Made by a program: the position numbers and the translations under genes. A stretch of DNA of 5,736 nucleotides from Thermoplasmata archaeon (lineage in GTDB: Archaea > Thermoplasmatota > Thermoplasmata > UBA10834), in NCBI GenBank assembly GCA_022865445.1, contig JALHSX010000041.1, positions 1-5,736 of the forward strand, written 5' to 3'. Below the pieces are notes generated by a model. The model was not told the DNA's origin. It saw only the letters and a program-made list of their open reading frames with translations, and ran no database searches. Within the stretch, counting starts at the first letter, position 1; each line of letters opens with the position of its first letter. This document shows, one piece after another, positions 5,611-5,736 of this stretch.

Positions 5611-5736
5611 CGGGCCGAGTGTTCAACGGCTGACCGTTCAACGCACGAGTTGGTCGAGTGCCTGCACGCTCAGGGTATCGCAGATATCTTCCGCGAACCG
5701 CACATGCTCCTCGTTGTGAGACGCCACGCCACCCTG
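5551..5736 (+). CDS. Uncertain partial reading frame running off the window
   Basis: An ATG at 5551 (or GTG 5545) opens a frame that reaches the window end without a stop: 62 codons visible, and the frame is open back to 5398. Codon third positions are mostly G or C, and the product has a normal composition, with STHELVECLHAQGIADIF looking like a helix followed by LLVVRR like a strand. A TATA-like TATATT lies at 5491-5496. Against it: there is no ribosome binding site, its first 20 codons are repeat copy 5, and I recognise no family. It may be the 5' end of a real gene or a chance frame. The sequence beyond 5736 would settle it. Confidence 0.3.
   Translation, partial: MDGRLFFNQRAVALDGTRIGRAECSTADRSTHELVECLHAQGIADIFREPHMLLVVRRHATL

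Noticed and set aside
5465..5719. Plus-strand frame of 84 codons after the protease
   Set aside because: Its composition (rich in Ser, Arg and Trp) looks like a shifted reading, and the alternative frame from 5551 has better codon third positions.
1..5736. CRISPR array or insertion sequence
   Set aside because: Repeat copies are hundreds of bases apart and diverged, with no regular spacers, and no transposase or terminal inverted repeats of an insertion sequence were seen.

Overview
The window looks archaeal. Start sites follow AT-rich TATA-like boxes at short distances (about 3038-3047 on the minus strand, 3938-3946 on the plus strand). Ribosome binding sites are strong and purine-rich (GGAGGTGA, GGGGGAGG, AGGTGAGGT). 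T/pyrimidine-rich tracts without classical bacterial -35/-10 promoters follow or separate genes. Exported and membrane proteins with zinc-ribbon or proline-rich cytoplasmic tails would suit a GC-rich euryarchaeon, perhaps a member of Thermoplasmatota. That placement is inference; no marker gene is present.

Layout from left to right. 1-272 is non-coding apart from the left-hand copy of a dispersed repeat. 273-1139 (+) encodes a two-domain GNAT-type acetyltransferase. 1140-1376 is a convergent intergenic region with a second repeat copy. 1377-3016 (minus) is a two-gene operon: an exported single-span protein with an outer beta-rich domain and a cytoplasmic zinc ribbon (2075-2977), then, through an ATGA stop/start overlap, a two-span membrane protein with a proline-rich tail (1377-2078). 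2978-3274 is a divergent promoter region with a perfect palindrome, a TATA box and a third repeat copy. 3275-3625 (+) encodes a small 116-residue protein of unknown function. 3626-3985 is intergenic, with a nested hairpin system, a fourth repeat copy and the promoter of the next gene. 3986-5377 (+) encodes a secreted subtilisin-like serine protease with an intact catalytic triad. 5378-5736 holds a T-rich likely terminator, a fifth repeat copy and an uncertain reading frame that runs off the window.

The most unusual signal is the dispersed element. Five diverged copies lie in about 5.7 kb, all in the same orientation and all outside the well-supported genes. They share a GGAG(G)CC(G) left arm, an 18-base variable loop, a (T/C)GGYTCT right arm and a T(T/C)GCRC box exactly 25 bases after the right arm in four copies. 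Copies 1 and 2 are nearly identical over 41 bases and flank the acetyltransferase gene. The element looks like a structured RNA or intergenic repeat rather than a gene, but a decayed coding origin is not excluded.

The genes do not form an obvious single pathway. The two membrane proteins are translationally coupled and probably act together at the cell surface. The protease is a stand-alone secreted enzyme with its own promoter.
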